A stretch of DNA of 64,000 nt from Apostichopus japonicus (taxonomy: Eukaryota > Echinodermata > Holothuroidea > Aspidochirotida > Stichopodidae). Every line of letters begins with the position of its first letter. Position 1 is the stretch's first letter. Made by a program: the position numbers and the translations under genes. The stretch is taken from contig NC_092568.1 of the NCBI RefSeq assembly GCF_037975245.1, positions 13,913,501-13,977,500 on the forward strand, in the 5' to 3' direction. This document shows, piece by piece, positions 38,183 through 49,206 of the stretch. A model generated the notes under the pieces. That model had not been told where the DNA came from. It ran no database searches and saw only the letters and a program-made list of their open reading frames with translations.

Positions 38183-38312
38183 TGAAAATTCTCCGTTCCC
38201 ATGGATCCATCATGTAGGTATTAATATGGACCGAGTAATTAATTGAAAGCCAGGTGAAGAAGTAAACAACTTTGTCAAGTAAGGTCTTCCTGTTCTGACT
38301 CGCCTTCGACAT
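38183..38312 (-). CDS. SPTSSB: Serine palmitoyltransferase small subunit (SPTSSB-like), exon 1
   Basis: The start chosen is ATG at 38312-38310 (MSKASQNRKT...). An upstream in-frame ATG at 38354 would add 14 residues. The product is a small ER membrane activator of serine palmitoyltransferase, the first enzyme of sphingolipid synthesis. After a basic N-terminus come YFFTWLSINY (first membrane segment) and YMMDPWERRIF, matching the family hallmark L-E-P-W-E-R-x-x-F-N. The 130-nt exon ends within an Asn codon before GTATCC. Joined to exon 2 it gives 86 residues, against about 71-76 in human SPTSSA/B. The order WL...DPWER..FNTILL resembles SPTSSB more than SPTSSA. I am confident of the family and less so of the A/B assignment. 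Confidence 0.9.
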
Positions 38313-38354
38313 TTTGCCTGATTTTCTAAGAGTACTGGGCATGGGATGGGTCAA

Positions 38355-39490
38355 CCTTAACAGTTGTGACCAAAGATTGAACCTAGCGAAGAAGTGAAAC
38401 CAGAAGTAGCTTATATGGATATGGAGGAGGAGCCATTACATAACTGATTTAAAAAACAAAGACAAGTTCTGCAAGATATCTTACCAAGAATAGATCGAAG
38501 GAAGATGTGATGTTTTTCTTCAATAAATTGCAAGGACAGTCCAGCCAAAACTATGGAAATATTGAAGTGACATCAAATTTTCTTGTTCATATGGTATCAA
38601 CTTGCAACAAAAGGGTTAATTGTTCAATCTAATACTTTAAAATTTATAGAAATTTTATTTTTAACAATTTGTTACAAAATGACAAATTATGCTCACATCG
38701 GAAAGTCATAATTCAACAATTTGTAGAAAACTGATAAATTAATTATTTAACAATTAATCTCGTGAAATAAACAATGTGCAGCAAAATGGTGAACTACAGC
38801 AATGATTAAAGAACTTGTTTCCAAAGGCAACAAGGATTAATTGAATCAATGAGTTGCTGGAATGCGTGAATCAAGCTTATAAAAAGATAGATTTGTGTCT
38901 TGGGACCCATAATAGATTTTTTTTGGAAAACTCATTGTTCATTACTTTAAAGCGTGTCAATATAGTTCATTATATGGAGACATTAATTGTAGAATTTTCT
39001 CATGGTTGCTCACTATAAGTAGGCCTACTCAATATGTCTGATCTTTGTTCTTCACTGTTTGACGAAACAATAATTATCACTGTAAGTATACTACCGTTCC
39101 TAATCGACATTTTTTAGACGTTGAAATGAGAAAATGCTGCTCACTGGGCGAGGCTCACTTCCATCAAGGAAAATGTGACGTCATGCTGTTTGCACTTCTC
39201 GCTGTAAAAGACAACGAGATTCTCTTTCTTCCCAGTTAGGATCTTTGGTGTTCCCATATCATCATATTGCATACCGCTCTTGAGTTATACACATCATCAT
39301 ATGGAACGCTAAAAAGGACATTATTTCAGTAACTCATGCAGTCGTACTTCGTACTGTAGCATCAAATTGTATGGCACACCATGCTATCCAGTGCCACAGA
39401 ATGATTCAAGTTGGCAGTATTTTTCGGTATCTGTGCCAGTATCACAGAACGCATAAACGGACATTATTTCAGTAACTCATTGTCTTCGTT
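38355..39490. other. Upstream region of the SPTSSB-like gene, no gene seen
   Basis: The SPTSSB promoter should lie near 38360-38500. No TATA box is evident. The rest is AT-rich and I support no feature in it. Two similar phrases about a hundred bases apart (GGACATTATTTCAGTAACTC, near 39317 and 39459) suggest a small local duplication. Confidence 0.5.
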
Positions 39491-39502
39491 CGGCATTGAA
39501 CT

Positions 39503-39689
39503 TTTTTTTTGAAGGAAAAGCTAGTCGCCCAGGAAAGAACCTGGGCACGAAACCAAACTAACAAACGACCGATCCGCTCTCAGCCCCAGTCCCCTTGCAT
39601 CGGGACTGTGGCTGTGTGATCATCGTCGGGTGTGCATCACCGTTCACCTCGAAAGGGAACAGATACTACACATGATCTTAGCCAAAAGC
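39503..39689 (-). mobile_element. U2 snRNA-headed retroposon (SINE-like)
   Basis: The minus strand begins CTTTTGGCTAAGATCATGTG and continues TAGTATCTGTTC, matching the conserved 5' end of U2 snRNA including the branch-site pairing GTAGTAT. After that it departs from U2. A later AACGGTGATGCACACC resembles the U2 3' end with two extra bases, followed by non-U2 sequence with two stem-loops (CAGTCCC/GGGACTG and GCCCAGG/CCTGGGC). It ends in an A run (T run at 39502-39510). The 12-bp CGGCATTGAACT flanks both sides (39491-39502 and 39690-39701). Tail plus duplication show LINE-driven retroposition. It is either a U2-derived SINE or a retropseudogene of a chimeric transcript; it is not a working U2 gene. 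Confidence 0.75.
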
Positions 39690-40169
39690 CGGCATTGAAC
39701 TGAGTGACACAGACCGACATTTTTTGTTATGTCCATCCTATAATGTGGCAAGCAGTAAATGTCAAAGAAAAACTCAGTTGGTGCTTTATCACGCAGTGAG
39801 CCCCTGTAGGCACTGTGACACATTCCAAAATTGTTTCATTTCTTTGTAACATCAAGGGGAATATCAGCCAAGACGACTTAGAGGTACCCAGACGGGTACG
39901 AGAGAGACATGATCAAACTATTAAAATCATTCTTCTTCTTCTTCTGTATGCCGATATGTCTCTAACGCAATAAATGTGCAACTTAGACAGATATAGCCAA
40001 ATTGGAAAATTATAAGTAATGATTTTAAAGGTCAAGCGACACGTAAACTTGACTTTGCATAATATTAAACTTAACAATTCTTACATTAACAAAAACCCAA
40101 CACCGCGATTTTTTTCCGTCTCCAAAGGGGTAGAAATCGGTAAAAAGTACTATTACGTAATAGATTCAG

Positions 40170-40177
40170 TGACGTCA
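40170..40177. promoter_or_regulatory. CRE-like palindrome TGACGTCA
   Basis: An exact TGACGTCA (cAMP-response element consensus), about 460 bp upstream of the ATG at 40629. A second copy is at 40460. A match to an 8-bp consensus alone is weak evidence. Confidence 0.3.
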
Positions 40178-40459
40178 CGGGGGGAGCGCAGAAGAGTGCA
40201 AACTGTATATGTTCTGCGCAGTGCATTGGGTATGGAGAAATCTCAAACTTCTCGAAAATATTACCTTTTTCAGCAGTCTGTTACAAGAAAGTTAAGATTT
40301 GGATTAAGATGAAAAATCACAAATTGATACATAAGACATCGAACAAAACATCCATTGACTTCTTTTTTCATAAATTCCTTGCATTTTCTTCCTATCAAGC
40401 AACAAAAAACTCCGCAAAAATCGGCTAGATTGACTCGTTCAGGGAAAGCCAAAAACAAA

Positions 40460-40467
40460 TGACGTCA
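40460..40467. promoter_or_regulatory. CRE-like palindrome TGACGTCA
   Basis: Second exact TGACGTCA, about 170 bp above the ATG at 40629. The following 40500-40555 contains an imperfect inverted repeat around AGGGAGTTGTTATAAC and TGATAACTCCCT. Confidence 0.35.
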
Positions 40468-40628
40468 TTTGTTTACCAAGTCGAAAGTGAATGATATCGT
40501 CGCATCAGGGAGTTGTTATAACTGATAACTCCCTGGTCGCATACGATATTGCTACCACATACAGTTTCTATACACGCACTGTAGTACGCATATATACACA
40601 GCACAGCATAGCTTATACATATCGCGAA

Positions 40629-40808
40629 ATGGCTGCCGGTGGCATTGACACACAGTATTTAGATAGCAACGGCGAAGAAGTAAGGGAAATGGAGGACATG
40701 GTGGACGATCGTGGGGAAGTTTTTCCCTATATGTTCGAACCGGAGACCAGCGAAGAGGAAGCGGGATCGGACAGCGATGTCGAAATTGATCGTCTTGACG
40801 GAATATAA
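40629..40808 (+). CDS. Short acidic ORF, possible first exon of a P2X7-like protein gene
   Basis: A 59-codon frame starts at ATG 40629 in a good context (GAAATGG) and encodes MAAGGIDTQYLD..., an acidic stretch, then VFPYMFEPETSEEE and a Ser/Asp-rich end. The PYxFEPE word followed by acidic residues resembles the start of the large invertebrate family of cytosolic 'P2X purinoceptor 7-like' proteins. This is recalled by pattern, not checked. The cysteine-rich remainder of that family is not present before the Gypsy insertion at 41322. It could be a first exon, a gene fragment or chance. No clear donor is visible before the TAA at 40806. Confidence 0.35.
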   Translation: MAAGGIDTQYLDSNGEEVREMEDMVDDRGEVFPYMFEPETSEEEAGSDSDVEIDRLDGI

Positions 40809-41321
40809 CGGTAACGTTACGCCAAGCGTAGGATGGTGACTTCGAAGTTCGCCCACTTAAGACTTAAAACACCCCAAAACTAAATCTTCTGGTATAAATC
40901 ATTTGAAAATATACTTCATATGGTGGGAGAATTTTGTTATAGTACGATACACGGCCAAACTTTCTTTCCTGCAAACTGTTTTCACGTTGTTTTCCAAGAA
41001 GATTCTTCGTGATTGTGGAACTGGTATTTCTTGCTAGAGTATTGCGAATTTCGGCCACGCAACCTACAGTGTGGCGCTGGTAAAAATTGGTGGCGCTGTT
41101 GCTCTTTCAGTAATTATAACAGACTTCATAGATCTTCGTCATTTTATTGACAAATATGTAAGTAATTTCTTGCACACGGGTCATTTTGGAGAGAAAATAA
41201 CTGTAGCTTCGTACTTTTTGGTGAAATTTGGCTCTTCCTGTAGGTTTTCATGGTGAAAATCGTGTATTTCTTAGGGTGCCCGAACTTCGCAGTATGGCGA
41301 ACTTCGCAATACTGACTATAC
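40809..41321. other. Short stretch before retrotransposon A, no gene seen
   Basis: Non-repetitive sequence with GTGGCGCTG words and a repeated CGAACTTCGCA(G/A)TA phrase near 41280-41311. The last five bases, TATAC (41317-41321), are the candidate left target duplication of retrotransposon A; its right partner lies outside the window. Confidence 0.4.
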
Positions 41322-41583
41322 TGTTATGAAATAGTGATACCATCTCTTTGATGTTACCGAAAAACTCCATCGAGACACCTTACAGGCCTCTTATGTATTT
41401 ATCTAGGTCATGGATTCAGTTTTCCCACGAGAAGTTTTTAACTATCTTATTGAATCTTGGTACAGGGCCTTTTCCCAAAATAGATTCCATTATGTCTGTG
41501 GAACATTCGAGAAGGTTCTCTCACGTGGTATGGAAGTTTCCATAGAAAGGGGATGGACTTCCAAACTCCCAACCAATCAGGGC
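41322..41583 (+). repeat. Left LTR of element A, truncated
   Basis: 262 bp matching 61593-61852, with 'AT' present here and absent in the right copy near ATTCCATTATGTCTG. Matching stops abruptly at CCAATCAGGGC. The next bases belong to gag, so the LTR promoter (TATAAAAG in the right copy), R and U5, and the leader are missing. Confidence 0.93.
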
Positions 41584-42232
41584 TCGTTTCAGTCCAGGCA
41601 CTTCTTCCTACGCTAAATCACAGGCATTTCATGCATTAAGCTATACGCCAGGTGATACAGCTCAAGCTCATTTGGCCAAAATTTCAAAAGCTGCAGCACA
41701 ATTAAGTTATGGCGATGATCAAATTAAAGATAAGTTCATCTCGACCCTGCCTTTGCAATGTCGCTCAGCAGTGTTAATGTCTGCATCACCACAAGCAACA
41801 ATTGCAGATTTGGTCATGAAAGTACAATGCTATTTTGACTTACAACTCCAAAGTCAACCCACAGCTTCTTCCGAACTATTTATGGCAATGCACGACAAAG
41901 CATCTTCTGTTCAGACTCCTACTATTTCTGCATCTTCTGAGATACACGAGTTGTGTACCAAAATTCAGGAATTAGAGACCAAGTTTGATCAGTCACGTAG
42001 GTCAGAATCGCAAGACAATCCTAAAGATTTGAGGCAAAGATATAGTTCTCGTGATTCTCGTGGTCCTAGGACAGGTCAGAATAATAACAGGAGAAGGTTA
42101 CCGTATTTTAATCCTTCAGTCACATGTTATTACTGCCAAAATCGAGGTCATTTTGCACAATATTGCCAAATTCGCCTAAGCCATGAAATGGAGGCTAATG
42201 TAAAGAAAGTACCAACACAGAATTTTCATTAG
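41584..42232 (+). pseudogene. gag 3' portion of element A (5' deleted)
   Basis: The frame is open from the deletion junction at about 41584 to TAG at 42230-42232; the first ATG-free in-frame residues before 41672 also look like gag. It carries a capsid-like middle part, a basic Arg/Ser-rich segment and one zinc knuckle CYYCQNRGHFAQYC (C-x2-C-x4-H-x4-C) near the C-terminus. Gag packages the element RNA. With the leader and N-terminal part missing, this copy cannot express a normal gag. The following 117 bases have stops in all likely linking frames, so how pol was joined to gag is unclear. Confidence 0.85.
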
Positions 42233-42351
42233 GGAGCACTTATGATTGCACTCATCATACAGTGACTCCAGACAAAGTACCAAGTAAAGGAAGATCGAAA
42301 CGTAGAGCAAAGAATATTAGGAAAAATAGTAATATTCCTAGTTCTAGATAG

Positions 42352-45300
42352 GCAGGGAACGACCGTAGTGTGGATATTCAACTGGACACACGTAATTTTG
42401 TAAGAGGTACTTTACATGATGGTAAAGGAATTTCATTGTTGTTTGATAGTGGAGCGACACGCTCTATCATTTCTTCTTCTACAGTGCAAAATTCAAAGTA
42501 TTTATCCTCTATACAACCAGTCTCAGTTGATGTAGTAAACCTAAAGTTGGGTAATGGTCAGTTTATTCATGCGTATAGCACGATAACATTTCAGGTCAAA
42601 ATTCAAGGTCATGAATTTCAGCTTTCTGCTTTAATTGCTGCAAACCTGACAGGTATTGACTTAATATTAGGTAGTCAAACTCTGAAGGAATTGAATGGAT
42701 CTTTGGACTTTACAACAAACTGTTTTAGAATTAAACAAGCCAAAGTTTTCCTTAGGCCAGTGCAGAGATTTGTTATTTACCCAGGTCAGCAAAGATACAT
42801 TACTGTACAGGGACGTCTTCCACTATATGCACGAAATGCAGATGTGGTTATTAAACCGTTTCCTCTAATATCTCGTATGTGTCCTTCACGAATGTTAGTG
42901 AAAATGCATAAAGGTAGAACAAAGATTCTACTAAGGAACATGGGTAACCGGAAATTTGTTCTGAATCCTTCTCGCACAGTGGCTCATTTAGATTTAGCAG
43001 ATATCATTACGGTCACAGAAGACATTCCTACCGATTCTCTAGATTTTCTCAATGTCATGAGAGACATCGAAAAACCGTCTCTTTTTCAAACCAATTCTAA
43101 TTCTAAAGAGAATCGTGATGAAATTACACGATATAACTTACATCGATATCCACATTTGACAGTCGATGATCCCCTGGTTTCCAAATCCGAACAGGAAATC
43201 ATGAGAGATAACATTAATTTGGAACAAAGTATTCTAAATGCTTCAGAAACAGAAAGCATTTATGAATTTCTAGACTCACATAGAGATGCATTTTCTCTTT
43301 ATGGTGAATTATCTCACTGTCCAAATTATGAGGCTGATATTACGCTTACTAATGATGAGCCATTTTACATACGTCCCTATAGACTTTCAGATGAGGACAA
43401 AGTCATTGTCGCCAGAGAGCTTGACAAATTAGTGCGATTAGGAATCTTAGCGGTAGGACATCAGTCTTATACCTCACCGGTTTTCCTAATTCCAAAGAAG
43501 GGAACAAAAGACAAAAGGGTTGTCACAGATTTTCGCTACTTGAACAGTAGGATAAAACGTCTCAATCACCCATTTCCATTACTGAATGAGACTATCCGTA
43601 CCATAGGGTACTCCGGAGCCAAAATTTTGGGTGTTCTTGATTTAAAGTCTGCATTCTTCTGTCTGCCTCTCAGTGTTCATGCACAACAATATACAGGTAT
43701 TGCTTCATTTCATGAAGGAAAGCATTATTATTATAAACGCTTACCACAGGGATTGAATTTATCTCCAGCGATCTTTCAGTCGCAAATTAATGATATTTTG
43801 GCAACGATCCCAAATTCAAATAAGTTCTGTATTGCTCATCATGACGATATTATTGTGTACAGTGCAGACAAACAATCTCACAAACAACACCTACAGGCAA
43901 TTTTTAAGGTTTTAATGGACAACGGATTGAAAATCTCTCCGAAAAAGTGTAGCATTTTCCAAAATTCAGTCCGATATATGGGACATTTGCTCTCAATAAC
44001 CCCAGAAGGTGAGGCTTGTATCCAACCTTTGCATGATAGATGTGCAGCAATCAGGAACACACCGAAACCACACAATGTTAAGTCAGTTAGACGATTTGTA
44101 GGTGCAGTTAATTATGTGGCTTCGTTTTTCCCAAATATTCAAGCACTATTGAGACCATTACATCATTTGAGTCGTAAGAGAAAGGTATTTAAATGGACAG
44201 AGGAACATCAGTGTGCATTTCAAAGTATTAAAGAGTTGTTGTGTAATCCACCTATATTGCATATGCCACAGAAATATGGTCGTTTTGTATTATATAGCGA
44301 CACATCACGAGTAGCAACAGGATCATACTTGGCACAAAGAGTTAATGGCAAAGAGAATATTATTGCATATTACTCTAAGATATTACCACCAGCATGTCAG
44401 AGGTATAGTGTAACTGAATTAGAAATGATGGGTCTATTTATTAATGTGACAGCATTCAAACATTTATTGCAAAATGTAGAATTTGAGGCATATGTTGATC
44501 ACTCAGCCATTGTTGAATTGTTTAAGTCAAAACAAGAACCAGCAACTTCACGCTTACGTAAGCTTCTGTTCAAATTGTCAGAATATACATTTCAGGTTGG
44601 TTACAAGAAAGGTTCAGAATTGGTTTTGGCAGATTATTTGTCTAGAGCACCACAGGAATTTCACTCTGAAATAGATCAGGTTGCTCAAGAGGTCGGTGCT
44701 TATGAGGATTTTTCAACTCCACCTAAGGAGACATTTAATCCAATCATGACAAGGTCAATGGCAAGGTCAATGGGAGTCAAAGTTCCAGATTTATTTCCGA
44801 ATAAAGTCACTAAGGAGTCCAAGCAGGATTCCCCAGCCAAAGAATCAACAAATAGAGTTGAAAGGACATTCAGTCCTAAGGCAACACATTCTAATGAGCA
44901 TGTTACACAGAGACCACAATCTGAGTCACAGAAGAGGACTACACCAGTTATTTCTACTGATAAGAGAGAAACATATATTCAAAGGCCTATTATTACTATG
45001 CCGAGTGAAAATAGACATACATATAGTCCTGACATGTTAGTTGTGCCAAATTTTACAAGTGTTTCTCAACCTACAGAGCCAAGATTAGTGGATCAGAGTA
45101 GACCTAGAGTGCAAGAGATAATCAGAGAACCACCACCAGAATTATTTGTTCAGCCAAAGCCAGTCATAACAGACATTGATCATTTGGTTACAGGACACAT
45201 TCCAAAACAAAAGGAATTGAATAAAGTCATGAAGGCAATTCAAGGAAAGCTGATCAAAAACTATGATCTGCCATTTGATGTAAAAGAGTTGCAAATTCAA

Positions 45301-47063
45301 CAACAAACTTGTCCTTACTACAAACCAATTTATGATTTTCTTGCACATGACATTATTCCAAGTAATGCTAAGCATGCTAGAACTGTTCGTTCTCAAGCAG
45401 AGGATTATTTGTTATGTAATAGTTTGTTATTCAGGATATTTTTGCATGAGACTAATGATGCTAAGATGACTCTTCAGTTAGTCATACCTGAGACTATGGT
45501 AGAACAGATAATATCTCGATATCACGATGACTTGTTAAGTAATCATCAGGGTGTAATGCGTACATATTTGACCATTAGACAGCATTTCTATCTGCGCAAT
45601 ATGTTTCAACGCATCAGTAATTATATTCAGGCATGTCTCCGTTGTCAAGAATTCCGTAAGAAACCGGACAATTTGAGACAACATCATGCTCGCATTCCTG
45701 ATTCTTATCGTCCTTTTGACAGACTTAGTCTGGATTTCAAGACTATGCCCACAACGGCTACAGGATTTAAACATTTGATGGTTGTTTGTGATGAGATCAC
45801 TAGATTTGTTGTATGTGTTTCTCTTAAGACTCTTGATGCTGAAACAATATGTGAAGCATTATTGCAGAGGGTAGTCACAACTTTTGGTCCACCGTCTTGT
45901 ATCATAAGTGATGCGGCAGCTTCTCTTACAGGAAAATTAGTGGAGCTCTTAAGTAAAGCTTTAGGCATTGAACAAAAGTTTATCAGTGTAAGCAATCATG
46001 GAAGCTTACAGGTTGAGAGACACATTCAGACTCTTTCAAATTTCCTCAAAGTGAACTTAAATCAGTTTGGTACGGATTGGGTACGATTTGTCCCAACATC
46101 AGCCTATGCATATAACACATTTTCCTCTCCTCAGTTAGGTAGCTATAGCCCATTTGAACTTGCATTTGGACGTAAGCCGCCAAATCTTACAAATTTATCA
46201 TTCAATCCAATGGCAGGATTATCACAATCTCATGGAGAATATGCTACATTGTTAAAGAAACGATTTGATCATTTGTCAAGGGTAATGTTAGTCTTACAAA
46301 AGAAGCAACAAGATGCTCAAAATGTTAAGATAAGTGCAAAACTGGACAAAGGTGCAATTTATTCAACGGGTCAATTAGTGTATCTGTATAAGCCAACGTC
46401 TTCCTCATTGACTGCGAACTCTCGCAAAATTGCTGCAGAATGGTGTGGACCACTAGTAATCCATCAAGTTTTAGATAGGACTCATTATTTGTTGGCCACT
46501 CTCAAAGGAGAAATTCTTAGTGATGTGTTCAGTTATAACAGGCTTAAACCATGTTTTGTACGAGCATCTTCTGAAACTAAGAATATCACCAACATTCAGA
46601 AATTGCGTCAGGTCTTGAAAACGAAGGGTTCATCAAGTGAAAAGGTTGCACGAATGCGAAATGTTTTGAGTAGTAACACTTCTAATGCAGAAAATGTTAA
46701 TGTCATGCAAGATGCACATATTGAGTTTCATGATGAGTTTGGTAACATTTTGCCAGGGGTAACTTCAGATCACGTCATGTGTCTTGTGACCACTAAGCCA
46801 ATGAATGTTGAATCCTTTCTAGAGAATAGAGCACATAATGAAGGATTAGCACTTCCATATCCTTCCATCAAAGATAGCATATTAAGGCAAAAGAAAGTTT
46901 TTGCAAATGCTCCACAAGGAGACATGAAAGTCCAACGTGCTCGATACAAATTGGGTGAATTACAGGTTCTGGTCACCTATCAGACACCATGTTTTCCATC
47001 AGGCTTTAAGAGTCATGATTTTTGGTGGAATGTAGGAAAATATTCCAACACAGGGGAAATAAT
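42352..47063 (+). CDS. pol polyprotein of element A (3' end displaced by transposon)
   Basis: The frame opens after TAG at 42349-42351; no ATG start is obvious, and numbering here uses GTG 42370 as residue 1. Domains in order: protease LLFDSGATRSI (D26); reverse transcriptase from about residue 345 with VVTDFRYLNSR, LPQGLNLSP and the catalytic HHDD (D492, D493); RNase H with FVLYSDTS near 640; a zinc H2C2 region near 1055-1100; integrase core with D1122 (LDFK), D1181 (ISDAA) and E1216 (VERH). That gives 34 residues between the last two. About 250 extra residues follow. The usual tyrosine of the RT YxDD box is histidine. The original frame stops at 47063. It then runs on into transposon sequence to a chance stop at 47130, while its true last codons lie at 60259-60331. 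Confidence 0.92.
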
Positions 47064-47189
47064 ACGATGGCCCATTAGGGCCATAGTGAAAAAAAAAGTT
47101 CAAGTAAAAAAAAAAAAAAAATTCAAGTGAAAAATTGATACGTGAAAAAAAAAATTGACAAGTGAAAAAAAAAAAATCCAACCAAAGAA
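47064..47189 (+). repeat. Left terminal inverted repeat (non-array part)
   Basis: It pairs with 60124-60250. The outermost 18 bases after ACG, ATGGCCC-ATTA-GGGCCAT, are themselves a perfect stem with a 4-base loop. Then come three A runs separated by TTCAAGT, TTGATACGTG and TTGACAAGTG words, and finally TCCAACCAAAGAATTAATCT. A-run lengths differ between the two ends. Confidence 0.92.
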
Positions 47190-47190
47190 T

Positions 47191-47562
47191 TAATCTGTCA
47201 TGACAGATTATTTAATCTGTCGTAACAGATTATTTAATCTGTCGTAACAGATTATTTAATCTGTCGTAACAGATTATTTAATCTGTCGTAACAGATTATT
47301 TAATCTGTCGTAACAGATTATATAATCTGTCGTAACAGATTATTTAATCTGTCGTAACAGATTATATAATCTGTCGTAACAGATTATTTAATCTGTCGTA
47401 ACAGATTATTTAATCTGTCGTAACAGATTATTTAATCTGTCGTAACAGATTATTTAATCTGTCGTAACAGATTATTTAATCTGTCGTAACAGATTGTTTA
47501 ATCTGTCGTAACAGATTATTTAATCTGTCGTAACAGATTATTTAATCTGTCGTAACAGATTA
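47191..47562 (+). repeat. Left array of 22-bp palindromic repeats (~17 copies)
   Basis: Consensus TAATCTGTCGTAACAGATTA (8-bp perfect arms, CGTA centre) plus a 2-base spacer (TT or occasionally AT-type). The first, outermost copy has the centre CATG and is a perfect 20-bp palindrome. Copies are nearly identical. No spacer diversity is present, so this is not CRISPR-like. The likely role is a multi-site target for the transposase or an accessory protein. Confidence 0.96.
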
Positions 47563-49206
47563 GTCTACGCCAGGCGATGAACGACGAAAAAACACACACG
47601 AGTATTGAAGTGTAAAGAATCTATTTATCCAAACCCAAGTCTGGGCACGAGCAGGGTATGAAGAGAGAACTCCAACACAATAACGCTGAACAATACCACA
47701 TCACAGTGCACGCTGCACGTGCAACATATACAGTAGCGCATAGCGCATGATATATTCCACTTACCGAACAGTCAGTCATTGAAGTAAGTACGTACGTGTG
47801 CATAGCCAGTAGGATTAGGAACGCCATCAGTGATGCATTTGTATTTCGGCGTGAGTTTTACCATGTAAGTTTAAAGTTGTATTCGTTTGAAACATGTTAA
47901 GTTAGTTATACATGTAAAGTTTTACTTTTCTGGTTAGAAAGACTAACTTTAAGCCTAGATCATCGGCTTCATGGATGTTCAGAGTTAGTCATAGGTCTAC
48001 GAACAACCCTAAGTTGCCTAACGTTACAAACAGCTGTTACCGGGCCTGCCCTAACCATGAATGATACAAGCAAAAGTTAGATTTAGTTGAAATAAAGTAA
48101 ACCCATGGCCTACACTTCACTATACATTACTAAGTTGAAGCAAGATTGGGAGGGAATTCATACCACTGCTTCGTGGCCTAGCATTTGACTGATCGAGTTT
48201 AACACATTATTAAACAATTGCTAGGCCTAGCCTAGTACTAGTAGCATGGTGGGCTCATAATTGACGCACTTAAGGATTGGATTGACGATGTCGGTCAACA
48301 TCAAAATCACTCAACTGCATGCACTTTTCATATGTGTAGTTCCTTAGAAATGTAATGATCTCAAAATATTTATTGTTCTGTGCTTACACAACGTACAATT
48401 GAGAAGAATTTGACCACAAAATGTCTGCTGTGTCAAGTTCTTTCATACCCCTAAATTGACACATGCGTCGTAACTGTATTGTAGGCCTAAGTATACATCC
48501 ATTGACTTTGCATGCCGTTTGCTATGCTCTGAACCTCTAAGCTTAGACAGGTCAGGTCCCAGAGAGTAGTGGTATCATTTTGAAGTAATGTTGGTTATTT
48601 TTAGGGAGTAAGATTTCCAAATGTCCAAAAAATGTGTAAAACTGGGGGGGGGGGGAGGGTGTTAAAAGCTTAAAAAATACCACAAGTTGGTCAGCAAATA
48701 GCTGAAATGGATTCAAACTCATGAAATATGTAATTCTGCTTGACTGCAAAAAGTTTAGGTGGCCTTCTGTATCGTTGCTAGTAATAATTGAAGGTGCGTC
48801 AATTACGAAGCCTTTACTATACTACTACTTTTTCAGAAAATAGCCTACTGAAATAAACAGTTCAAAAGCCATTAATAGTGGACTGGCCTGCACGAGGGAA
48901 GATCCCCCCCCCCCCCAACCAATCTGCCAACAGTGATATAAATAGGCATGTGCAGATGTCCTGTACATAAAGCATGATAATTACAAAGTATTCATGTAAA
49001 TTGTGTTATATGAAAGACATTTGATTAATGGAGGTGCATGGCAGCATTATTGTTTGACCCGCCATTATTGGTAATAGCTTTGCAATTATGAAAAACTGAT
49101 TAGTCAACATGTACGAGTGTGTTTTAGTAAGCATTCATTTAATATGAATACATTTTGATAGTGATGTTTATATTTTTGTTGCATTATTTCTTTAAAGGGT
49201 TTGCTG
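47563..49206 (+). other. Region between left array and HECT gene
   Basis: No long frame. It presumably holds the promoter and 5' UTR of the HECT gene. A pyrimidine-rich stretch ending TTCTTTAAAG at 49198 looks like a splice acceptor, so a 5' untranslated exon is possible. G and C homopolymers lie at 48644-48657 and 48906-48917. Confidence 0.45.

Noticed and set aside
39503-39689. Functional U2 snRNA gene
   Set aside because: Only the first ~33 bases and possibly a 3' scrap match U2; stem IIa and the Sm-site region are missing; the A tail and target duplication show a retroposed copy.
47191-47562. CRISPR-like array (regular palindromic repeats)
   Set aside because: There are no unique spacers, only a 2-base gap; the host is eukaryotic; and the array is mirrored at the other end of a transposon.
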